From the NCBI GenBank assembly GCA_025054735.1, contig JANWZG010000204.1:1-6812 (forward strand): a stretch of DNA of 6,812 nt, in the 5' to 3' direction. Of the stretch, positions 5,791 through 6,812 are shown piece by piece (position 1 is the stretch's first letter; each line of letters begins with the position of its first letter). The notes under the pieces were generated by a model. It was not told the origin of the DNA. It did no database searches and saw nothing but the letters and a program-made list of their open reading frames with translations. Origin of the DNA: Cyanobacteriota bacterium (GTDB lineage Bacteria; Cyanobacteriota; Cyanobacteriia; SKYG9). The position numbers were made by a program, and so were the translations under genes.

Positions 5791-5879
5791 GTTCCCCCTT
5801 TTCTCAAGTTTGGGAGAAAGGGTTAGGGGATGAGGGCTTCTAATCAGCCTGATTGTTGCTATAGCTTTTGGAGAATTAG
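5791..5879 (-). repeat. Cyanobacterial hairpin repeat, copy B (inverted)
   Basis: Read on the minus strand it starts with AATTCTCCAAAAGC (5877-5864), identical for 14 bases to copy A, then CTATAG, then CCCTCATCCCCTAACCC and a hairpin made of TTTCTC (5800-5805) and GAGAAA (5814-5819), extended by CCC/GGG across a bulged T. The distance from the 14-base start to the C-rich core is shorter than in copy A. It begins 40 bases downstream of the Uma2-family gene's stop and may lie at the end of that transcript. Confidence 0.65.
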
Positions 5880-5918
5880 TACAACACCTAGGTTGATGGA
5901 AGTAAATATTGCCGATTG

Positions 5919-6731
5919 CTAGAGCTTGAGATCATCAGGATTAATACCGATCGACCTTAGGTAGGCCACTAATTGTTCAGCCCGTTGTCGCTCCTGTTCG
6001 GCTCGTTGTCGCTCCTGTTCGGCTCGTTGTTGAGCCAACTCTCTTTGAATTCTCTCTTGTTCAACTTGCTGTTGAGCTAACTCAGCCTGCTGCTGGGCTA
6101 ATTCTCTTTGTATCCGTTCCTGTTCAACTTGTTGAGCTAGTTCAACAGAACTCAAAAATGGACGACCATCAGGATAGCGTAGAATGAGTTCTTGACCGGG
6201 CTGCCATTCAAACTGAATGCCCAAGCGGGGGCTGCTCCATCGTCCTATATCATCGATAGGGAGTAATTGTTGTCCATGGCGTTGCCAGCCTTCTAGTACC
6301 CAATCGTCAGGGTCATAGATGTAGTACTCTTCCACCCCATAGGTCTGATAAAAAGCTAACTTTTGCTGCATCTCTTGCTTACCTTGGACAGTTTTGTTGC
6401 CAGGAGAGAGAATTTCAAACACTACTTGGGGGGCCAAGTTGGCTTCTTCCCATTGGCGATAGCTGCCCCGTCTGCCCTTAGGACGACCCACTACTACCAT
6501 CACATCAGGGGCTTGGGGAGCAATACTTTCCGTTTCTGTTTTGGGGACAGGATACCAAAATAAGTCGGCTGCAACGAACACATCAGGAACTGCGCTAAAG
6601 AGAATCTCCAGATTTTCCTTAATCATGACAATCCAGCGATATTGCTCAGTATTCTCTGCCATGGGCTTGCCATCACTTTCAGGATACAGCTCCAGTTCTT
6701 TGAGTTGCTGTTCAGAGAGCAGAGAAATCAT
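5919..6731 (-). CDS. Uma2-family (DUF820) PD-(D/E)XK protein with coiled-coil tail
   Basis: A 270-residue protein. Residues about 25-190 match the Uma2 family, abundant in cyanobacteria and classed as putative PD-(D/E)XK nucleases. Visible motifs are PDVMVVV (D76), VVFEILSPGNKT (E106), the KLAFYQTYGVEEYYIYDPD block (K124, then YxxYGV) and a final beta strand LILRYPDGRPF. Residues 198-255 are a Gln/Glu/Arg/Ala coiled coil built from 21-residue and 7-residue repeats. The end, LVAYLRSIGINPDDLKL, is the C-terminal cap usual in cyanobacterial members. Its DNA target and true activity are unknown for most of the family. The ATG at 6731 has no Shine-Dalgarno sequence, and an in-frame stop at 6777-6779 with no alternative ATG between supports this start. 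It has no partner gene nearby. Confidence 0.93.
   Translation of the reverse strand: MISLLSEQQLKELELYPESDGKPMAENTEQYRWIVMIKENLEILFSAVPDVFVAADLFWYPVPKTETESIAPQAPDVMVVVGRPKGRRGSYRQWEEANLAPQVVFEILSPGNKTVQGKQEMQQKLAFYQTYGVEEYYIYDPDDWVLEGWQRHGQQLLPIDDIGRWSSPRLGIQFEWQPGQELILRYPDGRPFLSSVELAQQVEQERIQRELAQQQAELAQQQVEQERIQRELAQQRAEQERQRAEQERQRAEQLVAYLRSIGINPDDLKL
5982..6023 (-). repeat. 21-bp tandem repeat in the Uma2-family tail
   Basis: Two adjacent 21-base units (5982-6002 and 6003-6023), identical except for one synonymous base, each encode AEQERQR. A partial third unit follows. A diverged 63-base period (6003-6065 and 6066-6128) encodes two copies of a segment starting VEQERIQRELAQQ. The near identity of the 21-base units suggests recent duplication. 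Confidence 0.85.
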
Positions 6732-6759
6732 AGCCGATCGCTGTTGGTGAACTGGTTCT

Positions 6760-6765
6760 ATTGTA
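6760..6765 (-). promoter_or_regulatory. Candidate -10 element TACAAT for the Uma2-family gene
   Basis: TACAAT on the minus strand matches five of six -10 bases and lies 28 bases before the ATG at 6731. No good -35 hexamer is visible at 16-18 bases. Beyond it, 6766-6812 shows no supported feature. Confidence 0.38.
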
Positions 6766-6812
6766 GCGGGAGTTGGTTAATTGAGGTAGAAATACTAGCT
6801 TTCAGCCCAATG

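Larger units (their letters stand above)
5374..5918. other. Gene-free stretch rich in inverted repeats
   Basis: These 545 bases lie between two minus-strand genes. A 60-codon minus-strand ORF at 5569-5751 runs through repeat DNA and is not convincing. The stretch holds a two-part hairpin (5480-5509), a 12-bp palindrome (5550-5561), a HIP1 octamer (5632-5639), a hairpin (5640-5657), another hairpin (5679-5703) and the dispersed repeat copy B (5791-5879). It must include the promoter of the gene at 4765-5373, for which only a weak TTGGCA / TTTAGC pair (5479-5484, 5456-5461, minus strand) is visible. Confidence 0.5.

Noticed and set aside
5919..6731. Uma2-family gene as part of a restriction or toxin-antitoxin pair.
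   Set aside because: No methylase, antitoxin or other defence partner is present in the window; solitary family members are common in cyanobacteria.

Overview
The window looks like cyanobacterial chromosome. Two exact copies of the cyanobacterial HIP1 octamer GCGATCGC (1693-1700, 5632-5639) and many CGATCG cores occur in and between genes. The protein families are also typical: a DUF1822-type protein, a MASE1 adenylate cyclase, and a Uma2-family protein with a Gln/Glu/Arg coiled-coil tail. Intergenic DNA carries the C-rich hairpin repeats common in filamentous cyanobacteria. No rRNA, tRNA, CRISPR array, transposase or phage gene is visible.

Layout. The left 777 bases are sparse: a doubtful small membrane-protein ORF on the minus strand (239-520), an inverted repeat at 85-135, and a possible promoter for the next gene. 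Three plus-strand genes follow. The first (778-2109) is a mosaic protein with a STAND-type helix-turn-helix module, an alpha/beta domain of ferredoxin/RRM-like pattern, a HEAT-like segment and a DUF1822-like C-terminus. The second (2159-2656) is a small exported protein with four cysteines in its mature part. The third (2790-4460) is a MASE1-coiled coil-class III adenylate cyclase with all expected catalytic residues. Two minus-strand genes stand apart from these: a secreted protein of unknown function (4765-5373) and a Uma2-family PD-(D/E)XK protein (5919-6731).

How it may work together. Genes one and two are 49 bases apart and could share a transcript starting near 750. The cyclase is separated by 133 bases that hold a perfect 14-bp palindrome overlapped by a GTA-N8-TAC motif, the core of NtcA sites, so it may have its own nitrogen- or carbon-responsive promoter. 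The cyclase would make cAMP in response to an unknown membrane signal. Nothing in the sequence proves that the three genes form one pathway.

The most notable non-coding features are two diverged copies of one repeat in opposite orientation (4577-4672 and 5791-5879) enclosing the secreted-protein gene, a 14-base exact direct repeat just outside both ends of the cyclase gene, and a 545-base gene-free stretch (5374-5918) rich in inverted repeats. I do not see a clear defence island or an obviously new system. The best candidate for novelty is the domain combination in the first plus-strand gene.
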